This document shows positions 47,501-60,273 of a DNA stretch of 64,000 nucleotides, piece by piece. Location: NCBI GenBank assembly GCA_036023115.1, contig JAYKKT010000048.1, positions 8,600,001 to 8,664,000 of the forward strand, read 5' to 3'. The notes below the pieces were generated by a model, which saw only the letters and a program-made list of their open reading frames with translations, had not been told where the DNA came from and ran no database searches. The position numbers were made by a program, and so were the translations under genes. This DNA is from Brasenia schreberi. Its lineage: Eukaryota; Streptophyta; Magnoliopsida; Nymphaeales; Cabombaceae. Every line of letters starts with the position of its first letter. Positions within the stretch are counted from its first letter, which is position 1.

Positions 47501-50500
47501 ATCGAGTGATCTTTCAAGCTCTGTTGTGCATTCAGTTAGCCCCCCATCAACAGTTAGCACCAAAGCTGGAAAGGAACAAATAACTGTGCCTGGAAAGGAG
47601 CATTCTACTCAAGCAGTGTCATCATCAAAGCCAAAATATAGGTCAGTGATCTCAACTTGGAGTTCCCGTTTCAATATGTTCTCCAGGAACAATAAGCATA
47701 GGTTGCTGTCCTTGTGTACCAAAATGTTATTTTGATGAATTGGTACTTTAAGATGATAGTGTTTGTCTCTTTAGGTATGTTGCATGATCTACTGTATATT
47801 CTTCAAGTGGGCAAATTGTACTTTTGCCTTAGTTGCTATGCGCACTAAAAACTTAGTGGTTATGGCATTCTGATAGGTCACATGTTTGTTCTAGGATGCT
47901 GCAGTACTCTATAAGAAATGAAAGGAGTTATTCTTTCTTAAGAGTGGACTTCTTGGGTAAGCCCTGAAAAATGTACAGGCCAAAATGGATAATTGATGCA
48001 ATTACCTTATGCTGCACCTCTGGAGAGTAAAAATGTTTGTGGTTTCTTAAAAAGGCAAAAACTCTATGGCTATAAAAAACTGTAGATTCACTAAAGATTA
48101 CGAACTACCTACACTAGTACTTTTGTCTCAATTTTGTTTTCTTTGAATCTAGTCAGACCACTAGCGGAGACACTCGAGATGCTGCAGCATTTCTTGTGGC
48201 TTTTGTGGCTTGATCTTGCCCCAACTTTCTGTTTTGCTTTCTTATGAGATTATGCAGTATTATTGTGTACGACTTATTGCATTGTTTTTGTAGGCATGAG
48301 TTCTACCAGAAGCCAAATGAAGTAGCTGTGACCATTTTTGCCAAGGGAGTACCTGCTCAAAGTGTTCTTGTCGAATTTGGAGAACAGATGGTATTGAATT
48401 CTTTAGTAATTGTCCAATATCTGCATCAGAATAATATTCTTCTTTCTTCATCTCCTTCATCCTGAACTTATTGTTCTCTTATTCCAGCTTAGTGTCACCA
48501 TTGATATTCCTGGTGAGGATGTTTTCCTTTTTCAACCACGTTTATTTGGAAAGGTAATGCTTGAATTTGGGATTCCCTTTTTCTTTTTGGCATATAGAGT
48601 TATTTCGTGATCTATAGATCATAGCTCCATGGATAATTAGGTATAGACATCAGGTTGGTAGGTTGTCACCTGCTCCTTTTGGGTTGGCTCTTTTTCAGAG
48701 ACCAGCTTGGCTTTAATCAGGTGTAAGCCTTGCCTATTTCTTTTTCTTATGACCAAGGTTCTTGCTTTGTGTTTGAGCCAATCAGATGATGGTTATGGCA
48801 TATGAAAGTGACGTTCTCCTCATATAGTTGAAAGCTGCTGTTACTCTTTTTTGTTAAATGATAATATTCTTGCAGTAGTATGAGTAGTTCCTGGCAACTT
48901 TTTTTCTTCTTTCAAGGTCTTGTGCTCTTTGATGTAAAAAGTAAAGATCTAATCTTTTCTTGACCAAAATAATAAATGTTGTGTAAATCAAGGGTCTTAT
49001 TGATGTCTGCATGGTATTGAGCTCAAATATGTCCAGACAATTTGCTTGGCACCGTAAGCTTGAAGACAAAAACTTCATTTGAGGAATGGGCTGACCCATG
49101 GTAGCATTCAGTGATGGTCTAAAGTAGTTTACTATTGCTGATAGAATGCAAGTCAAAACCTTAGAAGGTAACGGGTATTTATTCCAGCAAAACAGAAAAA
49201 TGAGACAGCTAGAAAGTAGCCTTATGATCCCCTATTAGTCTTTGAATCCACAAGTGAACTTCAGGTGGGTGTCTGCATATCTTTACTCAACAGCTAGTAA
49301 GTGAGCTTTTTGTTGTTGAGTCATGTAATGCATGCTTCTTTGGTTTAAGTTAAATTTCAGTCTTATCAATCCTATTCCCTATAGTCCTGCTGAGCATGCT
49401 GCACGTTCTGAAATATATAGGTGATTTGAATAATAATTATTTGGTAATGACAATTTGGTTTTTCCTGGAGGTCTTCTCGTTGCTTTCTTTATGCATTTGA
49501 GCTGCCAGATTGCTCATGCTTCAGTTTATATCCGAGTGTAAAAGACATGTCTCTTTTGTTGCCCGAGCAGATTATTCCTGAAAAATGCAGATACGACGTA
49601 TTGTCTACAAAAATTGAAGTCCGATTATTTAAAGCGAACACAATTAATTGGTTATCCCTGGAATACAAGAGAGAATATAAGAGACAGGTATCTGCTCAGC
49701 AAAGGCTCAACTCACCAACGGGTAATTATCAGTGCTCAATTTTTTTGAGGGAAATATGAACTATCAATCTTGTGCAATTGCTGATCTGTTTTATGTAGTA
49801 GCATTGTCATCGATCTTGCCTTCAGTGGCTTCTGTTGGTAGATGCAAATTTTGGTTTGAATAACCTGCTAAATATATGTTTCATAAATGATTAGATAACT
49901 CTGTTACTCCCTCTGTTTGTTTGTACCTTTCCCTATTATATGAACCTTGTTTAGGTCTCATCTTGTCATGGTAGAAAGTAAGATCAGATGATTTGAAGTG
50001 GACTATTTGAAGTGTCTTAAGTTGAGGCATCTCGACAGGTTTAGTTTGGCATGACTAGCTACAACAGGAGCCCTGCTTAATGCGTATATCCTTGTCCTTT
50101 TGGGATCTGAGAATTGCTTCTCACTGCAATTGTGAAATGTACTAAGCTTGTGACGCTGTGAAATTTCACATTTGGCAACTCAAACCTGCTTTAAGCATGT
50201 GTGAGAAGGTTTGGGAAGTTGGGTAGTCTAATTCCTTGAACCCACGGTTGTGGCACTAAGCATGTGTCCTTTCTTCTGCTGAGCAGATTTGAAAACCCAG
50301 CGGCCTGCATATCCATCATCCAAGAGCAAAGGAACTGATTGGGATAAGTTGGAAGCTGAAGTTAAAAGCGAGGTGTGTTTTAGGGAATACTTTGAATTGC
50401 AGAAATCTTTTCTGTCTTTTGATGCCCAAATTGATTGGTTGAAGAGATCAATGTGAACATTGTGTGAGTTCATCCACTTTAGAAATAGCTTCATTCAAGT

Positions 50501-51692
50501 GACATTATTTCACAAATTTCTGTCAGGAAAAGGATGAGAAGCTGGATGGAGATGCTGCTTTAAACAAGTTCTTCCACGACATATATGAGAGTGCTGATGA
50601 GGATGCCAGACGAGCAATGAGCAAATCCTTTGTAATTATCTTTCACCAACTTTTAGGGGCATATGTGAAACAAACTTGTGGTTGTCAGACAAGTACACAT
50701 TTAGTGGGTCTCATGCTTTAGCACAAAAGCAAAGAATGCAGACTCCGTGATTGTGCATCTGACTTTGTGTTTTAAAACTGCAGAAACTGTTGATGCCAAT
50801 TTTAGGACCAAGCACCTAACTGTCTACATTTGACATTAATGTCAAGGGCATCAGCCTGCTGACATTGGCATTATAAATTGCAAAATATGCCAACACCTGT
50901 GCTGGATGCCGACTCTGCACCCAACATTAGTGTCAAGGGCACAGCTGGCTGCATTTTTTGTCGAAAAATGCAAAAATGCCAAGAGTTAGTGTTGGACCCC
51001 AAACCAACCATTCTCACCCTGTAACATTGGTGGCGTTATCACGCAAAATGCTCTCTGCAGTCTGCATGATCAAAAGCATCCTGTGATACCTAATGTGCAC
51101 ATTTTCTCACAGGGAACCTGCATTTTGTGTGTGTGGCACGCATGTCTGGATGGTTGTCTGTCTGTTCTTCTCTATGTATGTGTGTGTGTGCTTGTGTGCA
51201 CTCCATGTTAATCAAATTCGAGCTTTTTCTCACACTAAATGGGGTCGCTTTCTTAGTCCACATTCTTTTGTTGTATGTGCATTTAAACTTCAAATAGGAA
51301 GATCATGTTTACATTCTTCTTCGAACAGTTTGAGGCCTTCCTGTGACCTTTCTTACGTGTTCACCATTTAATTCCTTACCAGTAGTCACTGGAGCGTCAG
51401 CTGGTCTTTTGCATATCCAAACTATTTTAGGGGTAACTTTCATTTATCTTCTATTGGCGTCACACCATTTTTTTGTACTAGTCTCTGTACAAGATTTAAC
51501 CATACACCCATTGCATCTTTGATTCTACGATAAAAAAAATGTCTACCCCATTGGTTAATCTTTTCTTGTTGAATCTTTGAACAGGTGGAATCAAATGGAA
51601 CAGTACTCTCAACAAACTGGAAGGACGTTGGCTCTAAGAAGGTGGAAGGTAGTCCTCCTGATAGTATGGAGATGAAAAAATGGGAATACTAG
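41540..51692 (+). CDS. SGT1: SGT1 co-chaperone (TPR, CS and SGS domains)
   Basis: Ten exons join in frame for 379 residues: 41540-41699, 45964-46033, 46604-46728, 47470-47641, 48294-48390, 48488-48553, 49571-49721, 50287-50372, 50527-50631 and 51585-51692, all GT-AG. The TPR region is residues 1-118 ([35 protein letters not shown]). A variable Ser/Pro/Thr linker follows, then the CS domain at about 174-262 ([42 protein letters not shown]). The SGS domain is at about 295-379 ([48 protein letters not shown]). Plant SGT1 bridges HSP90, RAR1 and SCF ubiquitin ligases and stabilises NLR immune receptors and auxin/jasmonate receptor complexes in cytosol and nucleus. Length is close to other plants (about 350-370), slightly longer in the linkers. 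No lesions are seen. Confidence 0.96.
44500..45152 (-). other. Unassigned minus-strand open segment inside SGT1 intron 1
   Basis: Two open frames of 109 and 107 codons meet at 44829 in different frames. Segments such as [19 protein letters not shown] and [16 protein letters not shown] look more protein-like than chance AT-rich translation. I do not recognise a family and see no splice sites that join them. It may be a captured gene fragment or nothing. Confidence 0.25.
45269..45399 (-). mobile_element. Chimeric RTE-tail insertion with a gypsy-gag-like 5' piece
   Basis: On the minus strand the 3' half (45346 down to 45269) is RTE tail ending GGAAAAGGCTTAG and TTG repeats. The 5' half (45399-45347) is unrelated to RTE. 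Read on +, it matches 62404-62455 in the degenerate gypsy gag at about 80 percent (TTGTAGAAT, CATGATA, ATAAGT, TGACAAA). The exact 14-bp repeat GGATTTTCATATTG flanks the unit at 45255-45268 and 45400-45413. Confidence 0.85.
46761..46910 (+). repeat. 75-bp tandem duplication in SGT1 intron 3
   Basis: GTAACTTTGACTTTGCACTG begins at 46761 and 46836, and the two 75-bp units differ at only about two positions. A third start (GTAACTTTCA) follows at 46911. It lies entirely in intron 3. Confidence 0.95.
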
Positions 51693-52500
51693 TGAGTCCA
51701 TTGATTAAGTGTACCTTTGCCATGGAGTTCCGGCAATGCCTTGTTGTCTTTCTTGTTTAATGACTGTTGGACAAGTGAGTATCTTATGACTGATCTTTTG
51801 TCCTCTCGATGGGAATTCTGTGTATACATTTGTCATGTGAAGAAAATGATGATCTCATTCTGAAGAAAGGGGCTTGGAATTATAGCTGCTAGAACTCTAT
51901 TAGCTTGTCATCAGAGACTTGTTATGGAGCTCAGGCTTGATTCCGAGATCAAAGTTCCTCCATGGATTCGTCAGGTAATTTCAGAATAGGAAAGGATGGG
52001 GTTTGGTGGTATGTTCAGTAAAAGGGGGGTGTACGTTTAGTAATCCCCTTGTGGAATACCGATTCTTTTAAAAGGTGTAGCTGAATATCTACAAAGGAAC
52101 TTAGTTAAAAATTGATGGAGCCAGGTCTTTCAAGCAACATATGTCATGCGCATATCTATGTTGATGTCCCTTTGTCTTTTATCCCCATTCCAGAAGTAGA
52201 ATAGTCATTGAGAACGATTGTGTACTCCATCAACAGGTTATTCATGAGGGCTGTGTTAGGTGTTGCAAAGCATGTGGCCCAATGTAATGTAACTATGATG
52301 AAACTACTAACTTGTCTCACATTTTCTCATCACAAAAACTATCAACGAGACGAGCTCAACATTCTGAACTTGTTCCTTCATCTTTGGATGATACAGCAGT
52401 GTTACTCCTTTGAAGTTTGCTTCTAATTTTGTCTCCTCATGAAGTTCAATTTAATATATAGAGATGATGAAAATCTTTACATCTTGTCATCTCTTTGGGA
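51693..52500. other. 3' flank of SGT1
   Basis: Probable 3' untranslated region and spacer. No coding feature is supported. Confidence 0.5.
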
Positions 52501-52509
52501 CTTCTACCC

Positions 52510-54330
52510 TTTTGGATTTGGTTTTGTTCTTTTCTATCATTCTTTCCTTTCCTTTTTGATATGAGGATTCTTGTTTGGAATGTGCATGGACTTGTCTGCC
52601 ACACTGCTCAATGTGATTTTGATGAACTTTTTTTGCTATATTGGCATGTTATTTTCTTCATCCTAGATACTATGTTGGATTCAACCAAGTCGAGTTCGTT
52701 GCAGAGGTTTCTTATTCAGTATTGTCAAACCATACTCAAGTAAATGATCATGCTCGTATAATCTGTCTTTGACATACCTCCAGCATTCAGTTGCTCGACT
52801 CTGTTATCAAGTCACAGTAAATAGCTCTGCCACTTCACGATGTTATTTGCAATTTCAGCTTTGTGGCAGTTGGTGCCCATCTTCATCCACACTTGTCTTA
52901 AACGTCAAGCACAACGCAACAATATTTACATATCTCTCTTCCTATATAATGTTATTGGAGACTTCAATGCTATGAGATCAGCTATAGATAAATCTGAAAA
53001 CCCTCCAGCTTTTAGATCTTGTATGGGCTTCAATGAATTTAGTAACTCTTGTGGATTGCCAGAAGTTGGTGGATCCCCAATCATTTTACATGGACAAACG
53101 AATGTGCTATCTCAACCCTTTAGATTGGTCCTTCATTAATCCTCATTGGATCGATAAGTTTGGTTTCAAGAATGCCCTTCGAGTCTTGCCTTAACCTCCT
53201 TCACATCATAATGCTTTACTATTTCACGTACAGCTAGTCTCTCCCTCTGGTATTAAACCCTTCAAATTTTTCAGAATGTGGATGACTCATGAAGTGTGTC
53301 GTGATATTGTGCCAACAATTTGGAATATTTGCACCTCTGGTTGTCCCATGAAGAGGGTATTAAACAAACTATAAGTGGTCATCATAATTTACAGAAATGG
53401 AATACTTTCTCTTTTAAAACAAGTCCTTTTTCTAAGGAGCAACTTGATCATATTGAGAACTCTTCAACATTTGATTCTACTGAAAATGAATTGCTGGAGG
53501 AAAATCTTGCATTACATGGCTAAAAACAAGTGATGAAACTAGATCCAACTTCTGTGTCAGTATCTAATCAATAATGTAAGAACACTGTTCCTTGCTTGGA
53601 TGATAATGGTTTAATGTTTATCAATTTGATCTCATTCAAGCCTCATATTTTCAAGATTTATAATCAAAGTAAATTTGTCTGATGGTGCTCTGTTTTCAAG
53701 AACGGCAAGTGACCCTCTGGTGAATGACTTAAGAGAATACCTGCTTACTTTCCCCTGTTTCTGATGAGGTACATGTTTTTACATCTCCTTTGTGATAAGG
53801 CTCCGGGGTCTGATGGCTTTCCTGTTTGTTTCTATCAGTGTTACTGGGACATTGTTGCTAAAGACATTATTTGAGCAATCAAAGCATTTTTCAGAAAAGG
53901 AAAATTAATATGTTGTGTCGAGAATGCAAACATTTTTAACTCCTAAAGGGGTTACAAACTTTTCAAATTTTTGGCGCATCTCATAATGCGTTTTTTGTGT
54001 GTGAAATTCTCCCAAGTATTGTTATCTGTATATGAGGTATTCTTTCTGGTATCATCATATCTTTCAGTTTGTTTAATGGTTGACCTTTCGAAGGCACATG
54101 GTAGAGTTGATTGGGACTTTCTTCGCGATGCTCTCCTGTGTTTGGATTTTGATCCCGAATGGATTCGTCGGATCGGATAATGTTGTGTGCAAGTATGCCT
54201 TTCTTCATACTTGTAACCATGCCTTCTTTCTTCATACTTGTAGATGGAGTAAATATTCAATATCCTTTTTGTACTGGTGGTGGCATCAGACAAGAAGATC
54301 CTGTTTCACCTTGTTTTTAGTCGTTATGGG
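52510..54330 (+). mobile_element. L1-type LINE, heavily decayed
   Basis: The start MRILVWNVHGL at 52561 is the classic N terminus of the plant L1 endonuclease. GDFNAMRSAIDKS near 52960 is the endonuclease core and NEFSNSCGL follows. Reverse-transcriptase words come next: DKAPGSDGFPVCFYQ near 53794, VDLSKAHGRVDWDFLRDAL near 54080 (normally KAYDRVDW), and GGGIRQEDPVSPCF near 54280. Stops and shifts break all of them and the 3' part with the FADD box is absent. It lies in the sense direction, 0.8 kb beyond SGT1. Confidence 0.85.
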
Positions 54331-55062
54331 GTGCTTGATAAGAAGATTGTTGATTGCAGTGGCGATATCCTGCTATCAAAGTAGAGGAGGATATCATATT
54401 TCACTTTGTTTTTAATCGTTATGGGATGTTTGATAAGAAGATTGTTGATTGGCATATAGGACTTTGTCACAGTATGTGTTTATGTTTCAGCATTCAGACT
54501 CCACACACGACAAGCTTGTGTGTACACGTGCTTCAGCAGAGCGTGCATTTTGGCATCGATGATTATGTCCAGTTTTAGTGCTTAGTATTTTGTGTGTGAG
54601 TCATGGAGATGGTTTGATATTCGGTCTTGTAGGATTTGGTTTAATTGAATTGGTGTTTCGGATCTTGAAGGTTTTACTCGTATCCAAATCTAGTCAGAGG
54701 TATCTTGGATTCATTTTGTAGTATCTAGATTCAAGATCTAGTAGAGTTTTCTTGCATGTATACAAGCATGCTTCATAGTGTTCGAGAGGAGATGGTTGTG
54801 AGTTTTAAGAGAGGTTGGTGTTGGACGTCTGCTAGAGAGAGAGCCAGTCGGCCGTCTTCGAGATTGTCGTGTGAAGCTCAAGGCTTTTTTTATTGTGTTT
54901 CTCCTCTTCATGTGAATAAAGAAGCCATTCCCTTCACAATGTGTGTTGTTTTGTACGATGATCTACAAGCGTTTAGGAGCTGCTTGTTTAAACAATGTCA
55001 TCACAAATCTCATTGCTTTCGTGCATGTTGTCAAGAGTTTGGAATCAAATTTGTGATGGTAT
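54331..55062. other. Intergenic DNA with a short direct duplication
   Basis: TCGTTATGGG, then TTGATAAGAAGATTGTTGAT, occurs near 54322-54355 and again near 54416-54450. No gene is supported. Confidence 0.5.
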
Positions 55063-55378
55063 TAGGGGTGAGCATTATGTAGATATAACTGAATCACTTG
55101 ATCGAATCAAAATTTCTATTTCGGTTCTACTGAATTTGATTTGGTTTCAGTTTAGACTTTTATAAAATATCGGTTCGGTTTTTAAGGTTTAAAACTAAAT
55201 AATTGAATATATACATACACATACATATAGAGAGAGAATTCTGTCATAGAGGGTGATCTTAATAACCAAACCAAATTTTGGTTCGATTAGCTACACAATT
55301 CGGTTTGGGTTTGGTTTTCAAATTTAAAAGAAGTTTGGGTTTCAGTTACTGAGCCGAACCGGCCGATTTACACTCCTA
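55063..55378. mobile_element. hAT-type MITE with TAGGGGTGAGCA termini
   Basis: The left end TAGGGGTGAGCATT and right end TTTACACTCCTA (reverse complement TAGGAGTGTAAA) are hAT-style terminal inverted repeats. The interior is rich in GGTTCGGTTT and AACCGAACC. The flanking 8-mers GATGGTAT and AACAGTAT agree in five positions, compatible with an aged 8-bp duplication. No transposase. Confidence 0.7.
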
Positions 55379-55949
55379 AACAGTATCATAGCAAGGTTGA
55401 AGTGATTTGAGGCACGGTTGATCGTCGTTTTATTGCTAGGTATCCAAACAGTAATAGGCAACCAGGAAGAAAAAGGGGAAATAGCAGTTTTGGTGCCGGC
55501 GATAACCGTATTCCGGTCGAACATGTCTCATGGAAGTGGGACATTGCAATAGACAGCAAGATAGGGCTGGTTTTGGCGTAATCAACCATCCACTATTCGT
55601 CAGTCTGTTATTCGTTGCCAGCCATTCGCCTTAGCCAGCCACCACCAATCGGAGCTGCCCTTGGGCCCCTAGAACTCCACGGGCCACTATCGCCGTTGAA
55701 CCCCGTCATAAACCCTACATCAATTTTCACTAAAGTAGGGCTATTTGAATTGGATCCAACCTAGATCCGATCTGTGACCCACTTTCATTTAAAACTTGAT
55801 CGAACCCAAGCTCGATTGACTTGACTTAATTGACTAGGATTCTTCACCTTCTATCGATGAGTTCTTCCTTGATCGAGACCCTATTAATATATATAACTGA
55901 AAATCTCTCAACGATCCTTTCGCAACGATGAGATCAAATTTAGCTTTTG
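55379..55949. other. Intergenic DNA, no gene recognised
   Basis: Moderate GC with words such as AGCCAGCCACCACCAATCGG. Possibly the 5' untranslated part of the neighbouring gypsy relic. No supported feature. Confidence 0.35.
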
Positions 55950-56458
55950 GGTTTTTTCCTTTTTTTAAGGTCGAGACTCGCAACCAAGCAGACTGCGCAC
56001 AACCAGATATGTTGAGCATGTGGTCGTATTGGAAGAGCATAATAGAATCTTGACTGCATTCTTAGAGTCTCTCCAGGTGATGTCATGTGTCACCCAATAC
56101 CAGCTGTGAGCAAACTACTTCAGCAGCTGGAGAGATGGATATACTTAGGACTCTTTTGGGGTCTCTTGCTTAGGAGATGGTTGAGCACGCTGCTACTTTC
56201 CGGCTTAAAGTTTCTGATCCAAAAACCTTTGATAGAGCTCGTGATATTGAAAACTTCATCTGGAATCCTGAATCGTCGAGGCTATGGAGGTACCAGAGAA
56301 GAAGAGGTTGACCGTGGCTTTGCTTTCTTTGTCGGACGATGGGAAACTATGGTAGCGCATGAAGTAGTTGGTGGTGGGCGAGCATGGCCGTCTGACTGTT
56401 TTGACTTGTCCACAGATGCATGAAGGGTTGCGAGAAAAGTTTATGGCAACCTTGATAG
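55950..56458 (+). pseudogene. Ty3/gypsy gag relic, 5' half (interrupted)
   Basis: Words near 56210-56270 read KVSDPKTFD, ARDIENFIWN, then AMEVPEKKRL and SLSDDGKLW in another frame, the pattern of the gypsy capsid region (PKPYDGARD, ENFLW, YLTDTAMLWW). Near 56415 the words MHEGLREKF recall the LKKQF part of gag. The relic is split at 56458 by the copia insertion and resumes at 62312. Confidence 0.65.
56454..56458 (+). repeat. Target-site duplication, left copy (GATAG)
   Basis: GATAG directly precedes the left LTR and recurs at 62312-62316 after the right LTR. Confidence 0.95.
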
Positions 56459-56821
56459 TGAAGGGATTTCGGCGCTTACCTTTCGGTCTTCTCAGTCGCC
56501 GGAGACTCAGTGAGCGCAGCGGATGTTGAAGATGTCGCGAGGTTTCTACACGAGGGTTTTCTCAGACGATTGTGTTTTTCTATATGACTGTGAATCTGTA
56601 TATCTATGAATCTCCTTGTAAATAGTTGCCTTTTTATAGGCACCCGCTCCCCCGTCGTCTGGCTTTTTCCTCTCGTGGCTTCCCTCGTCTGGGAGAGATA
56701 ACAGATGGTCGTTACCGGTCCAGTAACGGTTGTTCGTTACTTATCTGGCTTCCTCTCAGGTAACGGTTAGATGGCTAGTCCAACCGTTACCCGAGCCGAG
56801 AATGACCATTTCATTGTAACA
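56459..56821 (-). repeat. 3' LTR of the copia element
   Basis: 363 bp, starting TGAAGGGATTT and ending GTAACA on +. It carries extra 10-15-bp segments near 56490, 56710 and 56770 compared with the other LTR. Confidence 0.95.
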
Positions 56822-56832
56822 TCTCCCACTTG
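56822..56832 (-). other. Polypurine tract of the copia element
   Basis: On the minus strand CAAGTGGGAGA lies immediately before the 3' LTR, the usual copia plus-strand primer. Confidence 0.85.
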
Positions 56833-56900
56833 GCCATTCGAGCCAAGTGTATCGGCATACTGGTTTTCCTCCCACTTTCTCGGGGTTTTCACTAGTTATG

Positions 56901-58412
56901 TCAATTCCTGATTACTATTGCAATCAGAACCTGTTGTGTGGTTATTTCCCTACACAACAAATCACCCGTTGTATGGTTATTTACCTGTACAACAACATAT
57001 CTCAAACCTATATTTCTAACATGTTTTGAGAAGAGTTCTTTCGTTATGCCTTTGGTTAAGGGGTCTGCCAACATGTCTTCTGTTGGCATGTATGAGATGG
57101 ATATTTCCTTTCTCGTAACCATATCATGAACATAGTGGTATTTTACCATTATATGCTTGCTTTTTGAGCAATCTGCTCCACTCTTAATAAGAGTGATTGC
57201 TGCATTGTTATCGCAATAGATAACCAACGACTCATTTGTTATTTCCAGCTTCAAATCACGTATGAAGCGGCTTATCCAGGCAACACTTGTTGCAGCCATA
57301 CAATAAGCAATACACTCAGCTTCCTGTGTATGCAACGCTACACATCCCTGTTTCTTACATGCCCAAGAAACAACACCACCTCCAAATAAGAATATTTGTC
57401 CTGAGGTTGATTTGCTGTCATCTTTGCTCCCAGCAAAGTCAGGGTCTGAGTATCCTACCACTTCTAGTTTATTTGCTTTAAAACATAGTTTCAAGTCCTT
57501 TGTTCTTTTCAGATATCTTAGAATACTTTTTACAGCTATCCAATGTTGCCAACCTGGATTACCTTGATATCTACTGACAACAGCAAAGTTGATATCAAGT
57601 CTTGTACACAACATAGCATACATTAAGTTGCCAACAGCTTGAGCATAAGGAACATTAGGCTTATTGTCTCTTTCACTGGGACAATCAACCTTACTTAGTT
57701 TCACCCCTTTTGCAACAGGTGTATCTGCAGACTTGCATTCAGTCATTTTGAACTTCTTGAAGATATAGTCTATATATCTCTCTTGACTCAGGCATAAGAG
57801 TCTAGATCCTCTATCTCGAGAGATCTTTATACCCAGGATATAGGATGCTTCTCCCATATCTTTCATTTCGAACTTGGAGTTCAACCATGACTTGGTTTTG
57901 ACAATCATTTCATTGTCATTTTCAATCAACAATATGTCATCGACATACAAAGATAAGATGACAAAGTGTCTCCCACTGTTCCAAACATAAACACAGTGAT
58001 CAAGTTTGTTAGCTATAAACCCAAGTTCTATAATAGCATTTTGAAAAGTCAAATACCATTGACGAGGTGACTGTTTTAGGCCATATAGGGATTTTTTTAA
58101 CATATACACTTTATCTTCTTGGCCTTCAATCACAAATCTTTCGGGTTGTTGCATGTATATGATTTCTTCTAAGTCGCCATTTAGAAAGGCGGTCTTTACA
58201 TCTAACTGATGTAAATTCAAATCATAGTATGCAGATATTGTCAGGATTATACGTATGAATGCAAATTTCGCAATTGAGGAATATGTCTCAACATAGTCTA
58301 TCCCTTCCTTTTGCGAAAAACCTTTTGCAACCAATCTCGCTTTAAACTTATCAATTATACCATCGACCTTATATTTCTTTTTCAGAACCCATTTATAGCC
58401 TATATCTTTTCT
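56901..58412 (-). pseudogene. Copia reverse transcriptase and RNase H segment
   Basis: The frame is open from 58412 down to 56901 after the TAA at 58413-58415. Motifs: KFKARLVAKGFSQKEGIDY, LDVKTAFLNGDL, LKKSLYGLKQSPRQWY and LYVDDILL (active site), then RNase H words YCDNNAAI and KSKHIMVKYHYV, and TEDMLADPLTKG. The enzyme part is intact for about 480 codons, but it is cut off from gag and integrase by upstream stops. Extra residues after the usual RNase H end are encoded across a short tandem repeat near 56935-56995. Confidence 0.92.
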
Positions 58413-59150
58413 TTATTTTGGCAAATCAACCAATTCCCAGACTTGGTTTTTCTCAATTGATTCAATTTTCTCATCCATGGCTTTCTCCCAGTCTGTTGCT
58501 TCTGATGAATTTATTGCTTGTTGATAAGTCAAGTTATCAGTCAATTCATCTAAATCTACCAAATAACACACTTCTTCTAAGAGATAAGTGTGATAATCCT
58601 TTAAATAGGATGGAGTGGCTCTTGGTCTCTTATGTCCAATTAAGGTATCGATAGTTTCAAGAAGTTCTTTTATGGGCTTAGAAGATGATTGGTCAAAATC
58701 TACCAAATCATCAACATACTCTTCATTGTTTTCTAGGATGTCATTCTTAGAATCTTCTAAGAATTCAACATCTCTGCTTTCAATGAGTCCTTGGTCCTTA
58801 TGATAGAACCGATATCTTTTTGAACCTTTTGGATATCCAATAAATATACACCTCAAGGACCTACTGTCTAGTTTATCTCTAGACTGTTCAAGGATCTTGA
58901 CATGTGCAATTGATCCCCATCTCCTGAGATGACGTAGGTTGAGTTTTCTCCCAAACCACATCTCATATGGTGTAGTGAACACAACTTTACATGATACTCT
59001 GTTGAGCACGTAAACAACTGTACTTACCGCTTCTCCCCAAAAGACCCTTGGTAGAGAGCCATCAATAATCATAGACCTTGTCATATTCAACAAGGTTCTA
59101 TTGTATCTTTCAGCTACACCATTTTGTTGAGGTGTTCTAGGCATTGTATT
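58413..59150 (-). pseudogene. Copia integrase C-terminal part
   Basis: It opens with MPRTPQQNGVAERYNRTLL, which holds the catalytic Glu of the integrase core (Asp-Asp-35-Glu pattern). LNRVSCKVVFTTPYEMWFGR and the GKR/GYPKGSKRYRFYH-like C-terminal words follow. It is one base out of frame with the N-terminal part and ends at a TAA. Confidence 0.9.
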
Positions 59151-59154
59151 TTGT

Positions 59155-60273
59155 TTAGTAATACCAAAGTCTACAAAATTCTAAAATTTTTGCTGAGGTA
59201 TACTCACCTCCTCTGTCTGATCTCAAGACTTTGATAGTATGCCCCAATTGATTTTCCACTTCTTGTTTATATTCTTTAAATGCTTCAAGTGCCTCTGATT
59301 TATGTGCTAAAATATATATATACATATATCTAGAGTAATCATCGATAAAGGTTATAAAGTAATCATTTCCTCGATGTGTCTTTACTCTGAAAGGTCCACA
59401 TAAATTTGTGTGAATAATCTCTAACAGGGTTGTTGTCATTTTTGTTTCCTTGGGAAAGACTTTCTTTGTCATTTTTCCTTGTATGCAAGCTTCACATTTG
59501 TTGAAAGTCTTTTTCTCAAATCTGGGCAATAAGTCAAAGTTGGATAATTTCTTCAACTTTTCCAGACTTATATGCCCTAGGCGTTTATGCCACATATTCA
59601 CATCAATAGAAAAGACACTTTCAATATAAACAGAAGATTGATGACTTTCATTATCGGATAACTTGAACAATCTATGTTCTACATCAAATTCTCCTGAAAA
59701 CAAGATTCTCCCATGTTCTCCCACAATCACCTTGTTAGGTACAAACCTAACTTCAAAACCTTTCTTTACTAAGGCAGGGACTGAGACCAGATTGCGCCTT
59801 ATAGATGGCAAAATTAACACATCGGTCAGTACAATTGGTTTGCTTTGTACAAATATCATAAAGGATCCAATACCCAAAACATCTGAAAAAATATTATTTT
59901 CCATGTACACACGATGTTCTCCGGGTTGATATTCCTTTAGATCATTTGCCCATTTTTTGGTTTTTGAGATATGTCTTGTAGCTCCGGAGTCTATCCACCA
60001 ACATGTAACTGGGCGGTCCAAGTATAGGCATTCTGAAATTACACAGATTATGTCTTGCTTCTCCGATTGTTCGCGCTGTGGGTTGTTTCTTCCACCTTTC
60101 TTATTGCGGCAGTCCCTCTTGTAGTGCCCCATCTTTCCACAGTTGAAGCACTTAATCCGGGAAGCAGTTTCCTGTGATTTCTTAAAAGCTTTACCGTATT
60201 TCTTGTTATTCTTGCCAAACTTTTTATTTGGTTTCTTTTTTTGGTTGAATTTGGAGCTAGATGCCAACTCATC
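59155..60273 (-). pseudogene. Copia zinc knuckle, protease and integrase N-terminal part
   Basis: CFNCGKMGHYKRDC is the gag zinc knuckle, WWIDSGATRHI the aspartic protease site (DSGA), and HKRLGH...CEACIQGK the HHCC zinc region of integrase. The first integrase-core position reads HTNLCGPF where families have TDxCGPF, so the first catalytic Asp is Asn. The second Asp is present in VLRSDRGGEY. It ends at a frameshift near 59155. Confidence 0.92.

Noticed and set aside
52208..52426. Small open frame beyond SGT1
   Set aside because: No recognisable content; it lies in the 3' flank.
57287..57481. Plus-strand frames inside the copia pol region
   Set aside because: Shadow frames of the minus-strand polyprotein.
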